Source of the DNA: Smittia aterrima
Lineage: Eukaryota; Arthropoda; Insecta; Diptera; Chironomidae
Direction: 5' to 3'
NCBI GenBank assembly: GCA_033063855.1
Contig: CP093830.1
Location: 14,260,854-14,324,853 of the forward strand
DNA: 64,000 nucleotides
This document shows, piece after piece, positions 23,386 to 37,500 of the stretch. The notes under the pieces are model-generated. The model was given only the letters and a program-made list of their open reading frames with translations. It was not told the DNA's origin and searched no databases. Position 1 is the stretch's first letter, and each line of letters begins with the position of its first letter. Position numbers and translations under genes: made by a program.

Positions 23386-25577
23386 ATGCAAGAAGTGTGC
23401 AGTGTCATTGATCCTCAGATAAAGACCGAATCGTTGATTCCACTTCAGACGGTGATACTAGGGAACCAACAAATGAATCCCAACAATGTCTCGTCACAAC
23501 AAAATGGTCAACAGCATAATGTTCACAATCAGCCAGCTACTCAGCCTAAATTGGGCACCAACTGTGATAAGTCGAGAGCAGCCGAGAACGCTTATTGGAT
23601 GCCCACCGAAACTGGATTTATTAATTCACAGCCGTCGATGGCTGAGTTCCTTACTCACCTGGGCCCCGACTCGAGTCCAAAACTCGACCAAGCTGCTTAC
23701 GGAAATTCACCGGAAGACGCAGTTCCCGAATACCCTTGGATGAAGGAGAAGAAAACCGCAAGGAAAAGCAATGCACAAAGTGAGTTTGATGATTAATAGG
23801 CGACGAGAAGGAAAAGTCATTCACTAATTTATCGATTAGTCTGATTATCGATCTAATCGAATTTGTGACCCTGTACAACAATCGTTTCCGTTCTCTTATA
23901 ATGACCGGCTCATCCTTCAGATGTCCATTCTGGGATAAGTTTTTAATATTTTCAACGCTCAAAAGAAAATTAATGTGATGCAATTATTCATTGTCTTTTG
24001 GCCGCGTCAATCTGACGAATCAAAAAGTTCTTTCTGTTGTTTTGATAAATTATTTCGTCTACCTTTGGCGATGGAAAGGATCAAACAATCGGAGAATCCG
24101 TCAAAATTCTAATCATAAACCTGTTATTTATGTTCATTTGTCAAACGCAAAAAAAAACGAAAAACTTCAAGAGTTCAAGAAAAAGAAAATAAGAGGAAAG
24201 GAAAAAAATGTTTGTTGAGTGATCGCTCGCCTAGCTCCGGACAAATTAATGATTTTTTTACTCCGCTAGAAGAACTTTTTCTGCCTCTTCTTCTTCTCTT
24301 GTTTATGCTCACTCGACGGTCGATTATTTTAAGACACTCGTTGTTTGTATTCTGCCCTTTGTTTTGTGATATTAGGCCGTTCATTGAAGCGATGAGCAGC
24401 GAGAAGAAAACCGCAGTAAAAAGTGAGGAACATTCACAGTGGGATCTCTGAACCCGTTGATCTCAATATTTTTTTTGTTCGTAGAGATAATTTAATTTGC
24501 GAAGATCAAGCTGAAGACTTCACTCTCCGACTCGAAGTGGAACCATTTTTTCTACTTCAAGCTCTCTTCCACTTGCTCGCTTCTTCGTAATGCCCGACCA
24601 TGTAGACCTGGAGGGAAAATGAATAATTTTATACAATTAATCAATGTGAAAGGTGATTTTTTTAATAGTTCGTCTTCGAAGTGAGCGCTCGCTCAAAAAA
24701 AATTTCTTACTTATGAAATATTATTTTTTTACGAAGCAGTCGAGTCGCTGTTTTTTCCGCCATTATTGTGTGGCTCACTACATCCGTTTAATATTACTTT
24801 GATTGACTTGTGGCGACTGTTTGTTGGAAGCCGCAAATTATACAATTTCAGACATTTTTCATGCTTCGCTCTCCACCTTTTCCTATTGCACGCCAACCGA
24901 TCGACGACTGCCGACCTCGACGAGTTTTCAATTACAATTCTGACATCAGATCAGATTGTGATAACGACGAACGACCCTGTTTCAACCTTCCTCGTTCACC
25001 TACGAGCCATAAAACTTTACGACACCATTCAAACATAAAACGAGGAGTCGAAGAAACACTTGAGCGAGAAAATCCTTCCCTCCCCAGGAAACAGCAACGA
25101 ACAATAATAATTTTCCACGAAAGAAAACTAAAAGTTGAACAATGTAGTTACATGCATGATGTTGCTCTGAGAAGATAAATTGTGCGTTAGATTGTAAAAG
25201 CCAAAACACACAACAGAGCACAGAAACAGTCGAGAGCTCGATGTTTAAGGGTTATTTTTATTGTAATACAAGAGAGATCGTAATAAATCTTCATTGCCTG
25301 TTGAATCCTTCGTTGCTTGCTGATGTTATGTGAGAACAGCAAATAATTGTGTGTGAAAATATTTATTTTTCCCCCAGAAAATCGCTTTTATGGGCAATTT
25401 GGGAGTTTATCCTCAATTTATTTGCAAGAGGTTTGCATGAATAATTTTTATCTTTTGTCGTGGCTAGACACATGAGTTCATAAATTATCGACCTCGATTA
25501 CGAGCTTGTAACTCATTCAGTTTCAATTTATTTACTTTGAAGTCTCTGCCGATTTGCTCGCTGTGAATGAACAAAAA
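22108..25577 (+). repeat. Tandem duplication, unit 1 (intact pb exon 1)
   Basis: A unit of about 3.47 kb that is followed head-to-tail by a shorter copy. It starts near ATCTACGAGCATTG and ends after GAAGTCTCTGCCGATTTG plus about 25 bases. It contains the pb 5' flank, the intact first exon with its GT donor, and about 1.8 kb of intron 1. Confidence 0.9.
23386..23779 (+). CDS. pb: proboscipedia exon 1 (hexapeptide exon)
   Basis: First coding exon of pb, giving 131 residues plus one base. It starts MQEVCS and contains the blocks AYWM, GFINSQPSMAEFLTHL and VPEYPWMKEKKTARKS, all close to Drosophila Pb. The YPWM motif (residues 116-119, codons from 23731) contacts the PBC cofactor Extradenticle. 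The exon ends GCACAAA|GTGAGT at 23779 in phase 1 and joins in frame to the acceptor at 41387-41388. The ATG is the only one that preserves the conserved N-terminus. A damaged copy of this exon lies 3.3 kb downstream. Confidence 0.94.
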
Positions 25578-28500
25578 AATCTACGAGCATTGCTTCTAGA
25601 GCATTAAAGCTCAGTTGAACAATACATTTCCAACTGGGCGTCAATGAACCATTTTTCCATTATCTTCTTCTGCCAACAATTTACGATTTTCGAAAAAAAT
25701 TTTTCTTTACATCTCTTGCTTCAGATCGTTTCCTATCGAGATTCGGTCTTGCTTCTTCTTTTCCCCCCATTTCGAGCGCTGATAAGAGAGTTTTTATGGA
25801 GGATCAACAGAATAACTTTGCTCGATCGAAATTCTTGATGTTATTGTGCTAAATAAATCGAATACCATGAATTGAAGTAATTGCTTTAGGAAGAATGAAT
25901 CGTCTAGTCTGATACAGGTTCAAGCGTTCATTACGTAATTTAATCCATCGTTTTTGTGCTCAGCTAGTTTCAATCTATTCCCTGCTTGTTCTGAAAGTGC
26001 TCTTGAACAATTTTTCAGTTCAGGTCTGAGAACTGACTTTCAAAAGCACCTTTCGTCGCAGCTTTGCTCCACCTTCTCCATCACAGCGAAAATCATTAAT
26101 ATTCTATCGTCGCGACTGCTTGAAAGCTCTTCTGAGAACAATAAACCACATGAAACAAACCACAAATACGGCAAGCATTTAGGCACGCCTCCAGCAGCGA
26201 AAAAGAAAATTTCAAATATTTTTTCTTTCATGCGTGTTTCATTCGTTTGTCAGTTCACTCAAAAAGATGTTTTGTCGGTTATCGACTGTGACGGTTTTTT
26301 CGCGAAATCAGCAGATTTAGTGGATATTTTTGAGTAACGAAACAAAGTTTGACAAAATAATATTGTGAAGAGTTTCGCGAACGCAACAATCTCACGAGTC
26401 CACGTTAAGCGCAATTACACGAGAAACCACAATGATTGCGACAATAATTTGATAAAATGGCAATTTGATTATTGCATGAGAAGTTAGTTAATTGCAGTTT
26501 ATGTGACAAGTTAAATTCACCGCTTCCGTTCACAAAGTAAAAAATCTTTTCGTTCAGGATTGTGATTGTTATTTGATTGATTGTGCAATATTTTCTTATT
26601 TTATTTTATTTATAAAACTTCATGATGTCAAGTTTATAATTCTTCCAAATCGCGGACAACATTAAATCTTTTTCAACGATGCAAAAATTAGCAGTGTCAT
26701 TGATCCTCAGATAAGACCGAATCGTTGATTCCACTTAATGATATAGGGCAACATGAATCCAACAATGTCTCGTCACAACAAAATGGTCAACAGCATAATG
26801 TACAATCAGATACTCACTCACCAAGTGATAACGAGAGCAGCCGAGAACATATGCCCACCGAAACTGGATTTATTATCGTCGATGGCTGAGTTTATATTCT
26901 CGAGTAAAACTCGACCAAGCTGCTTACGGAAATTAGAAGATGCAGTTGAATACCCTTGGATGACCGCAAGGAAAAGCAATGCACAAATGAGTTTGTGATT
27001 AATAGACGAGAAGGAAAATCATTCACTAATTTATCGATTAGTCTGATTATCGATCTAATCGAATTTTATGTACAACAATCGTTTCCGTTCTCTTATAATG
27101 ACCGGCTCATCCTTAATGTCCATTCTATAAGTTTTAATATTTTCAACCCAAAGAAAATTAATGTGATGCAATTATTCATTGTCTTATTGGCCGCGTCAAT
27201 CTGACGAATCAAAAGTTCTTTCTGTTGTTGATAAATAATTTCGTCTACCTTTGGCGATGGAAAGGATCAAACAATGAGAATCCGTCAAAATTCTAATCAT
27301 AAACCTGTTATTTATGTTCATTTGTCAAACGCAAAAAAACGAAAAACTTCAAGAGTTCAAGAAAAGAAAATAAGGAAAGGAAAAATGTTTGTTGAGTGAT
27401 CGCTCGCCTATTGATTAATGATTTTTACTAAGAACTTTTTCTGCCTCTTCTTCTTCTCTTGTTTATCCATCGACGTCGATTATTTTAAGACACTCGTTGT
27501 TTGTATTCTGCCTTTTGTGATATTAGTTCATTGAAGCGATGAGCAGCGAGAAGAAAACCGCAAAAAAAGTGAGGAACATTCACAGTGATCTCTGAACCCG
27601 TTGATCTCAATATTTTTTGTTCGTAGAGATAATTTAATTTGCGAAGAAATGAGCTCGAGGAACCATTTTTCTACTTCAAGTTTTTCCACTTGCTCGCTTT
27701 TCGTAATGCCCGACCATGTAGACCTGGAGGAAAATGAATAATTTTATACAATTAATCAATGTGAAGGTGATTTTTAATAGTTCGTCTTCGAAGTGAGCGC
27801 TCGCTCAAAAAATTTCTTACTTATGAAATATTATTTTTTACGAAGCAGTCGAGTCGCTGTTTTTTCCGCCATTATTGTGTGGCTCACTACATCCGTTAAT
27901 ATTACTTTGATTGAGTGGCGACTGTTTATTTGAAGCCGCAAATTATACAACAGACATTTTTGCTTCGCTCTCCACTTTTTTATTACCGATCGACGACTGC
28001 CGACCTCGACGAGTTTTCAATTTTACATCAGATCAGATTGTTTACGACGAACGACTTAACCTTTTTACCTACGAGCCATAAAAAAGCATTCAAAATAAAA
28101 CGAGGAGTCAAGAAACACTTGAGCGAGAAAATCCTTCCTGGAAATAACAACAATAATAATTTTCCACGAAAGAAAACTAAAAGTTGAACAATGTAGTTAC
28201 ATGCATGATGTTGCTCTGAGAAGATAAATTGTGCGTTAGATTGTAAAAGCCAAAACACACAACAGAACACAGAAACAGTCGAGCTCGATGTTTAATATTT
28301 TTATTGTAATACTGAATCGTAATAAATCTTCATTGCCTGTTGAACCTTCGTTGCTTGCTGATGTTATGTAACAGCAAATAATTGTGTGTGAAAATATTTA
28401 TTTTTAGAAAATGCTTTTATGGGCAATTTGGGAGTTTATCCTCAATTTATTAAGAGGTTTGCATGAATATTTTTATCTTTTGTCGTGGCTAGACATGAGT

Positions 28501-28592
28501 TCATAAATTATCGACCTCAACGAGCTTGTAACTCATTCAGTTTCAATTTATTTACTTTGAAGTCTCTGCCGATTTGCCGCTTGAATGAAAAA
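25578..28592 (+). repeat. Tandem duplication, unit 2 (deletion-ridden)
   Basis: Copy of 22108-25577 in the same orientation, about 13% shorter. Comparison by eye shows dozens of dispersed 1-12 base deletions and comparatively few substitutions. One example is the loss of 12 bases directly after the TACCCTTGGATG codons of the hexapeptide. Order and orientation are otherwise collinear with unit 1. Confidence 0.92.
26679..26990 (+). pseudogene. Broken copy of pb exon 1
   Basis: Corresponds to 23386-23783 of the intact exon. Multiple small deletions shift the frame. The start region reads ATGCAAAAATTAGC in place of the MQEVCS codons, the KEKK codons after YPWM are missing, and the splice donor GTGAGT has lost its G and reads ATGAGT. 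It therefore could not be spliced or translated as a pb exon. It is either a decayed tandem duplicate within pb intron 1 or a badly corrected duplicate in the assembly. The deletion-dominated differences favour the second. Confidence 0.85.
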
Positions 28593-31500
28593 AAGAAATC
28601 GTTTACTGTCGTTCATTGTTGAAAAAGTGTCGTAATTTGCCGTTCGCAGCTTAATCTGTCATTGATACAACGGTTCCACTAGTTTCACACTATTGGTCTT
28701 GCCTTTACAACACAGAGAATCGGATTAAAAATATTTGTTTAATTGCCATCAAACTCCGGACATCTTTTCTGCAACAGTAAACTCAAATTGCTCCAACTTT
28801 CCTCTAGTTAGACTCATTGTTAGTCTGGCGCTAAGATTCCCTCGCTCTTCGACTTCTCCTTTGTTCTCTCTGCCGAATGAAAAGAAAATTCCGAAACAAA
28901 ATTGTATAATTGCGGATAACAATAGACTCATGTAGGAGATTCTTTCACTCGAGCGCCCCAAATTTCTCGGATGATTTTTCTTAATGATATTGTTTTAATG
29001 ATGATGTTTGATAAGCTTCGAGAGATGTGCTTTGATTAATTGTTCTCATTCAAGAACGAGAGAATCTCTTTGACGTGTAAAAATAAATCGTTTGGTTGGC
29101 TTTGAAGTTTAAGAATGAAATCGATCGGCGACTGTTGGCCTTACCGAGACGAAAAATCTAATCGAATCAGTAAAATTCCCGATGCGATTCTTGAGTAATT
29201 AATTATGTGAACGTCGCTTCTTCATAAACGTCGCATTTCTTTTCACTTGCTTTTTAAGTGAATCCTTTGACAGTTGATCAATAGTTACTGTCTTCGTTCT
29301 GTGTCGATGTCACCGTCTCTCAAAGCTATGAGTTGAGCTGAAAGGGGTGTTTTCACTTATCTTATCGACTAAACGAGGTTCAAAAATAATTTTGTGCAAT
29401 GACATCTTTTGCTTTTCGACGACGAACAATCCTTTAACCCATCACAATCCCTCAATCTTTATCACGATTTCACAGAATCGGCTTAATAATTTTTAAGAGG
29501 CATAATTAAATTAAAAATAATGCGATTTCTTCTTTCACGGCAAATTTCTACTCAGTTCTCAAAGTTTTTTCAGTTCGAAGGAAAAAGTTTTATGAACGGC
29601 ACAGCTCATAATTAGCATATTTAGTTAATTTAATTTAATGGAATTGTTGGAATTTGAGACGGAAAACAAACTCATAGAACCAAAGAGCTCCCTTAAATTT
29701 TATTACACAGACGGTCGAATGAGAATTTAGTTCAATTGTTATTGCTCCTCGCATTATAATATAAGAATCGAAAATTATTTAATTTATTATGAGAGGAGCT
29801 TGCTTGAGATTAGAAAGTTAACTCTCATTCTGGCTTTATCAAATTGAGATAAATGCGGTTGACTTAAATGAAAAATACTTCAATTATGAACTTAACAAAT
29901 GCAATTTGTCGACAACATGAGTAGTGACCACATCAATCACAATATGGGAGAGAATCGTACGAGTAATGCGAGCAGATAAAATAATGATCTTGAATTGCTA
30001 TTACACCAATCTTGACAGGAATTAGATAAACTTTGAACTGAGTCCCTTCGGGTGACGAAACATCATCAATCCAACTATTTTGTGTTTATCTAAAATAAAA
30101 TCGGAGGAAAATATTTTTGCGAAATTATAATCGTCTCTCATCAACTTAAACGAGTTTTCCTTTCGACTTGACATCGTTAAACGAGAAATTATTTTAGTCG
30201 GTTCCTCTGTGTGTTCCTCCATCGACACATTAACTGATAAAGCTCTAATTATTGTCATAAACCAATTATCAATTTTGAATGCGCAATGAATTCCGGTGTC
30301 GTTATTAGCAAGCGATACAATTCAGTATCACTAACCGACATCAATTTGTTACAAATAATTATTTATGATGGCAGCAACACTGGAATAAATCACTAATCTA
30401 TACACAAATGTTAAATGCTTGATTGAAGGTCAATTTGACTAATTAAATGTAAAACTCGCTCAATTCGAATAGATTTCAGTAGCGAAGGTTAAAGTCTCAA
30501 CTTCAAGCTGCGATCAATAAAACAAAACATTTTCAGCAGACAATGAGCGACTTGCATTAATTGAAATTAAATTTAAGCGTTCTGCTCTATTTTTATTTTC
30601 CATCCATCGAAAGGAAAAATATTCCCTTCTTTTTCTTATAATGAAAGAATCGAGAACGCAAAGGAGAACGCGAAAAAAAAACCATTGAACTCGATTGCTT
30701 TTCTTAAATTGCTTTCAATCTCGCCTTCGATATTTCAGTGAATCGGAAAGAATGAGCTCAGGATTTTTCTTTAAGGAATTTAATATCAAGAAGAATTTTA
30801 TTAAAACCACGAAAAAATGTGAGAGTCGCGATGAATAACTCGCGGGATGGGATCTGGCCTTTATTTATCTTCATTGTTTCATTAAATTAAGTGATGAAGC
30901 ATCAATATTTACCTCATTCATTTCGGTCTTTTGGGGACGCAGGGTAAATTTTATCATAATTAGACAAAGTCTCGCGGTTTAAAGTCATGTCCGCGGCTTT
31001 TAATTCCTAAATTTAAATTGTTTGCGTATACTTTGGAATTTCATTATTCGTAAGTCGTTTCTCGATTTATTTGAAGTCACCGCTTTGAGCAGCACAAATG
31101 CATAAAAAATTGCTAACACTTGTGATTTACCGATTAGCTCTCTGAATCTACTCAGTTTGCTAATGATTTATGTGTCTTATTAGTTTCCCAATGACACTTA
31201 ATCTTTTTTAATGGCATTCGGCAAAGGATAAAGCAGGCGACGTAACATTCCAAGGGTTATTTAAATATGCAAGGAGAGATCAAGTGAGCGTAGCGAGATG
31301 GAAAATACACAAAAACAAACATTTTCCCAAAACCACAGAAAAACGTTGAAGTAATTTATGGTACGGTCATCTTGGGTCATCGTGTGGCGATCTCGAACTT
31401 CCTTGACAAAATAAATTTAGGGTTTTGTCGTGAAACTTTTGTTTGAAATTGAAAGACTAAAATCTTCCCCAACACGAACTTCATTGAATAATAAACTTGA

Positions 31501-34500
31501 AGCTTCGCTACAAGGTTGAAACCTCAAATTAAATTAATCATTTTACTGAGAATAAAATTTGAAGTCTTCCAAGAATAAATCGAATTAGCTGCATGACCAA
31601 TCCGATTTATTAACAACCTTATAAGCTGAAAAATGATGTGGCAGAACGAGCTAATGCTTACAAATGTAAAGTGAATTATGAAACAAATTTTTATGTTGTT
31701 CTGACATGATATATTTGCCTTCAACCGAGTGCAGAGCGATTGCAAATTAAATAAGAACTCAAACGAGAACATTGGCTCTACGGCAATATTTCCTCTCAGC
31801 TCTTGATAAAGACTTTAAATAGTTAAACATTAGAGAAGTTCCTTCTGCTGTTTCAAACAGCGATTTGTTTTAACTGTTTCGTGTGTTTCGCACAAGACTT
31901 TGAAGAAATAATGCAAATTTCCTTTCCCAACCACATAAAATATGAACATTTACAGGAAATTAATTCTTTCAACAGCAACAAACGAACAGCTTCGCTAGAA
32001 CTTCCCATTTTTCTTTTCCATTGCCTTGCAGTTCGCGCGTATCGCGGAATAAAAAAAAGTCACCCTCAAACTCGCTTTCTTTATTTAAATCTTTCGTCTA
32101 GTGATTTTTTATGTGCCATCTGAAGCTGGGGTTGCCGATCATAAATAACATTTAAGATGGAATAAACAGAGCAGTTTTATTTTTATCATTCAAGTTCTTT
32201 TTGTTTCTGCTAAAGAAATATGCAGAATTATGGACTAGAAATGGCTTTCAAATAACTGCTTTTATTATGCTCAATTTAACAGATTTTCGTACTCATTGCG
32301 GCTAAGGCCGAAAAATCCGGCATTTAACAGATTTTTATAAAATTAATTTTCCAGTCGAGGGTCTATAAGCGACGTGTCCATTTCTGGAGGTTTAGCGACG
32401 ACAGGAAAATAGTTAGTTTATCGTCACAGCAACCAATCTGGTCAAAACAATAAAACAGAAAATTGAAAATGTCGCTTCGCTCGCCATTTGATAGCTGAAC
32501 TATCATTACATCAAATTGTTATTCAAAGACCCATGCAACAATTATCTTCATTCCCCAAAAATTCTTATTATCAACCAATTAACATGATCATAGAAGTCAT
32601 TTGACCGTAGAGAGAACCCGAAACTCAACTCCCATGAAGACTTGCCTTGACCTCGAAACATCCACCATAGCTAACCAGAAATAATTTTCCACAAAAGAAT
32701 GAAAATAAAATAATTATACGATACATTTCAAACATGTTATTATAATAATTTGACCAGAAAAATATGGCGCGGGTTCCATCACAACTGAAGATTGAGAGAA
32801 ATAAAGCCTCGTATTACGTTCAATTTTATAATTTAATATAATTTCGAACCATTTACTTTTGCTTGAGTGCCATCCACGCATTTAAAATATTTTTCCTCCT
32901 TCATTTCAATTTGAAGCGTTTATGCTTCAAGCCCGCAAGAAATGAAAGCAAAGAAATTCTGAAGAGTAATGAAAGGAAAACAAAAGTTAAGACATGGCCA
33001 GTACTTTGAGAGACGAGAGCAAAGAAATATAAGAAGTAATAATAATGTAATTTCATCTTGAGGCTGAAATGGTCGACACGCCTTGAAACAAACTTAGCAT
33101 TTTTAATACAGCTCTTCGTGTTTCTTTCTTTCAATCTCTCTGCCCCATCCAACGATTTTTCTTTCGAAGTAGAAAAAAAAATCGAAGTCAGTCGAGTAAA
33201 GCGAACGAACACACTGTTGTTAGGAAATGTTTTCCACTCGATGAGCATGTGATGTGAATCGCGAGTCTACAGTGAAGTGTCGTTGCGGCAGACGATCGTC
33301 TTTAGCTTTAATTACACTTTAATGTTGACCTTCGCTTGAGAGGGAAATCAGCTGACGAGCAAAAAGAAGTCATTAGAGGAAAAACAAATTTAATGGTTTA
33401 AAGCCGCTGTCGATCGATGAATGAATTCGAGGAACTCTCAAATTCAAGCCACCGCCGTCGACATTTGAGATTATTAATCTTCCGCCACATATTTCTCCTC
33501 TCCCAAAGCAAAGGAAAACGTTTTATTTCCGTTCTTTCAACCCCTAATTTGTAAAAATATAAATCCATTCAATGATTAAGAGATAAATGGTGGAACACAA
33601 AAAAAAAGTTTTAGAGTAAAGCGCCTGAACATAAAAATTTTATTTAAAGAAGTTTATGTTGTAACAATTTTATGGGCCGCCCTACGAAGGGAGCTTCAAG
33701 TCTGATGTTCATGATAACAATGTAATGATAATGATTCTTTCTTTATTTCAATTCTAACAGTGTGTGACTGTAATATCTTCATTGCTCTGGTTTCTATGAG
33801 TTTGTCGGCTCAATGCTCGAACCGTGATTCTTCATTCTCGTGTAATGCTGAAAAGAAAAATTTGCTGCGTTGCCATTCCAACATCGGAGAATGATTAATT
33901 ATCAGAAAATATTGTTTGACTTGTTATGTCTGAATTAAAAAGCTTTAAACGCTTTAGACGTCATTTTTCACTTTTTCACGCCGTGAAGAAAAATTAAAGT
34001 TCGTGTCTTGCTGTCTCGTCACACAAAGTGACAAAAGATGAGAGACAATGGAATTTTTTGCGAAAGATTTTGAGTGTGGTTATTTCTTAGATGATACGAC
34101 GTTCAATTGTTAAATAAACTTTCGTAAAACTCACATTCATTTCATGACAGTTGTTGATGTATATAAATTATTATTTCATTGCTACGAGGACTTTTCATCC
34201 TGCACCTCCTCGCTGATGCTTTATTATAAATTTCTTTAAATTTACTTTTAATTATTTTAAATTTCATTTCGTCTTTGCATGAAGAAGGCGAACAACTTTT
34301 AGTTACACATTGAAAAGACAAATGAAGTGCTCGAAGCTAAATGTTTTACGAAGGAAAGTTGAAATATTTAATGTCCTATGTGGATTTCTGAGACGATTCG
34401 AGTGCCTTCACCTCAGAACGAAAAGCAAGAAAGAGAAACAAGAAAATTCATCCAGAGAAATGTCATTTTGCGCTGGCCCTTTTGCTGTTCGAGGGTGAAA

Positions 34501-37500
34501 ATGATTGACAGGAGGTGTTTTCCTCTTCAGATGCCACTCAAACTTTCGTCTATGAAGATCTTCCATCTCACTTCGACTCATCGATTGGCCGACTTTAAGT
34601 AACAAACTCATTTTCGGGTATAATTTTCGTGCTTAAAGCTTGAGACTCGCATATGGCCGTCATTAGACATAAATAATTCAGAACTTCACGAACAAATAGA
34701 ACGGAACTTTAATAATGCCTGGAAGTTGAAAAATTATTTTTTCCACACACAAAATTAAGGGTGGATCTCGTGTAATAAATAATTTCGAGTGTTTTGGGTC
34801 GCAAAACACGATGAAAACTATGATAACATGCTGAAAAACACTTTTCATCCCTAACAACAACTTTAATCGTAAGGAAATTAAATAAATTGAGAGATAAATT
34901 TCGTCCAAAGCAAATTTTCATTTGAAGTTAGGTGGGAAACTATAAAAGAAGTCTTCGGCTTCGAGGAAATGAATACACACCCACGAATGAAATCCGTAAT
35001 GAAATGTCAATTGCTCTGCTCGAGGACAAATTGTATAATCTCTTGGGTAAAAGTTTTCCTATTAATTCTTTCGTTCACGGACACCAGAACTAAACTCGAA
35101 GACCTTTTCCTTGTTTTCCGCCTTTTTATTCTCGAGTTTCTCTTAAAGTTCATTTTATCTTTTCCCCGAGTACTTTTTGTCTCGTGAATTTAAGTGCAGT
35201 TTAAACATCGCAAACTGGAACGTCCGAGATTGTAGATAAGTCGCTCCATTCTCTTAAAGGACGTCACAACAAACCTTAAAAAGAAATTGTTTAAACTTTT
35301 AATCTCCCCTCGTGATTCGTCTTTACGGAACTTTGCGGTTGATGCTCGCTCTCTCGAGACTATTTAAAATTTAATTTGTGGCAGAAAGCATCGCAGATAA
35401 AGAAGGAGAAGCATAAGTTGCATCTAATTTTAATGACTCTTTTGAAACTCTCCGGTAGAGCGAGAAGCGAGATATGAGTGAATGCATTCGCTAGTCACTT
35501 CCTCACTGCGACGACTTACTGATGGAATAAATTCTTGAGGGCAAATCCCATGATAAATTCCCAACAATTAATCCCCGATTTCCCTCTTGTCTTCCCTCCG
35601 CCTTCTTCGACAAATTTCTGCGGCATGACTCGCGCAATTTCTCAGCCAAATTTTTTTTTCGCATCCGAAAGAATCCACGAAACAATTTTTATTAATTTAT
35701 TTTCCCGTAAAGATTTTTCTATCCGATCAGAAAAGGTTTGTTTTGGTTTTTCGGCTGAAGCAATGTTTGCGGTCCCTCAACGGAAAAGCCGTGAAAAATC
35801 TGAAGAGTCATTTAGGAATCATCACAATTTATTGTTCGTGAATGATTTTCGAGTTTTTCATTTGAACAAACAAACATAAAAATATGTTTTTATATTTTTA
35901 CTTTCATGGAAATGATTTTTTTCTTTTCGGAAAAGTTAGAGATTCCTCCGAAAATTTTCCGTATCTCCTCTTCCTGCATGAAACGAACGATCTCATTGTT
36001 GTCCGATTTCGAGGATGAGAAAGTTCTTTTTCAGGTCAGAGGAGGGTTTTGTTTCTCTCTGCGCAGTGTTCATGTCTCTCGCAACTTGTGAACGCAAAAG
36101 TGAAATCTAAGCATTATGACACAGAAAATTATTCATCAATTTTTATCATGTCGACGAAGGAGCGAACTTAAAGCGCTGGAAAAGCGCCAACATCATGCAT
36201 TCAATGAAACGTATCTTTAACATCTCCATTCACCAACTTCCTGACGCGTTTATTTTCGAACATAAACCTTGAGCCTTGAGCACATAAAATTTAAACAATG
36301 TCATCACATTCACAGCATATCTTATCTCTTCGTTGGGCGTGGGGGTTAGCGAAAGTTTTACATATGTCTACGCCGCTTCTCTAAGATTATTTATAATTTA
36401 TAGACGACATAAAAGCAGTGTGTCAACCGCACAAGAGTCAGCTTCCACCCCATTAAAACAGTTCAAAACTCCGTCAAAATTCTTCTCTCCGCTGCGGTGT
36501 GTGCTGTTGTGGTTGAGTACTTTGTTCTACTGTTGATTCTCTCGGCTTTGGATTTAAATCTTTGTTATTAAAATTATGAAAGGGGTTCAATTAATCATAA
36601 ATTTCAATGTACGTTCTCCAAGAAGTTCTTCCAAAATAAATTATTGACTTTTCAATTGAGTCCTTGGTGGCACTAATTTTCATGAATCACTTCGATAAAG
36701 TTGCCAATAAAAACACATAAATTTGAAAGTCAATTGTGAAACGATACCTTCGCTGCTTTTCCTTTCGTGAAAAGCCGATAAATTATTTCAATAACTTTTC
36801 GTTTGCATTTTTCTTATCTTTGCAAAATAAATTTAAACATTTTTTTCGTCTTCCTTCTTCCTCTTTTGCCTTCCCTTCTTCAGCATTTACCGCAATTTAA
36901 AATGTACAGCGATGAAATTTTATTATTTTTTAGTTGAGGAAGCAATGGCTTCGTAGCTTGTGAGTTGAGTTAGAGAAATCATTGAGAGTCAGTTTGTGCA
37001 GAAAATTATCTGTTTTGCGTGAAGGAAGAAGGGTCGTTTCAGCTCTTCCGCTCTTTTTTATTGTTGAAATTTACTTTTCACCAGATAAATTTCACATTTT
37101 CAATCGAGGGAAGCGAGGGCGAATAAATAATGTGTGAACAACCGTCGATGTTAGGCATTGACAACTTTTAAATTATCAGAAGAGAGATTGTCTTCGCTCT
37201 AAAGAACATCGAAAGTCTCTCTGTTGCTGATAACATTTGAACAAGTCGCATGGATTTAAAGACGAGCACAGCTTCCGCATTAAAGACTCTGAGACTGAAG
37301 TGAAGAAAAAAAACCAATCAATCAATTCGGAATCAATTCGGGCTGTCTATAATGAGAAGTTTGTTGCCATTCACCCTCAGAATATCTAATAAGATGCTTT
37401 CTCACATAACATCGTTGTCGTCATGTGATGGCACGACGAGGAGCATCGTTCGAATTCAATGCGCGTCGAGGAAATGAAATTTCACATGTTGTGATTTTTT

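Noticed and set aside
24387..24450. Possible extra pb exon with an EKKTA-KS resemblance to the end of exon 1
   Set aside because: Only about 15 bases match, there is no convincing acceptor-donor pair, and the frame stops. Exon 1 already joins exon 2 in phase.
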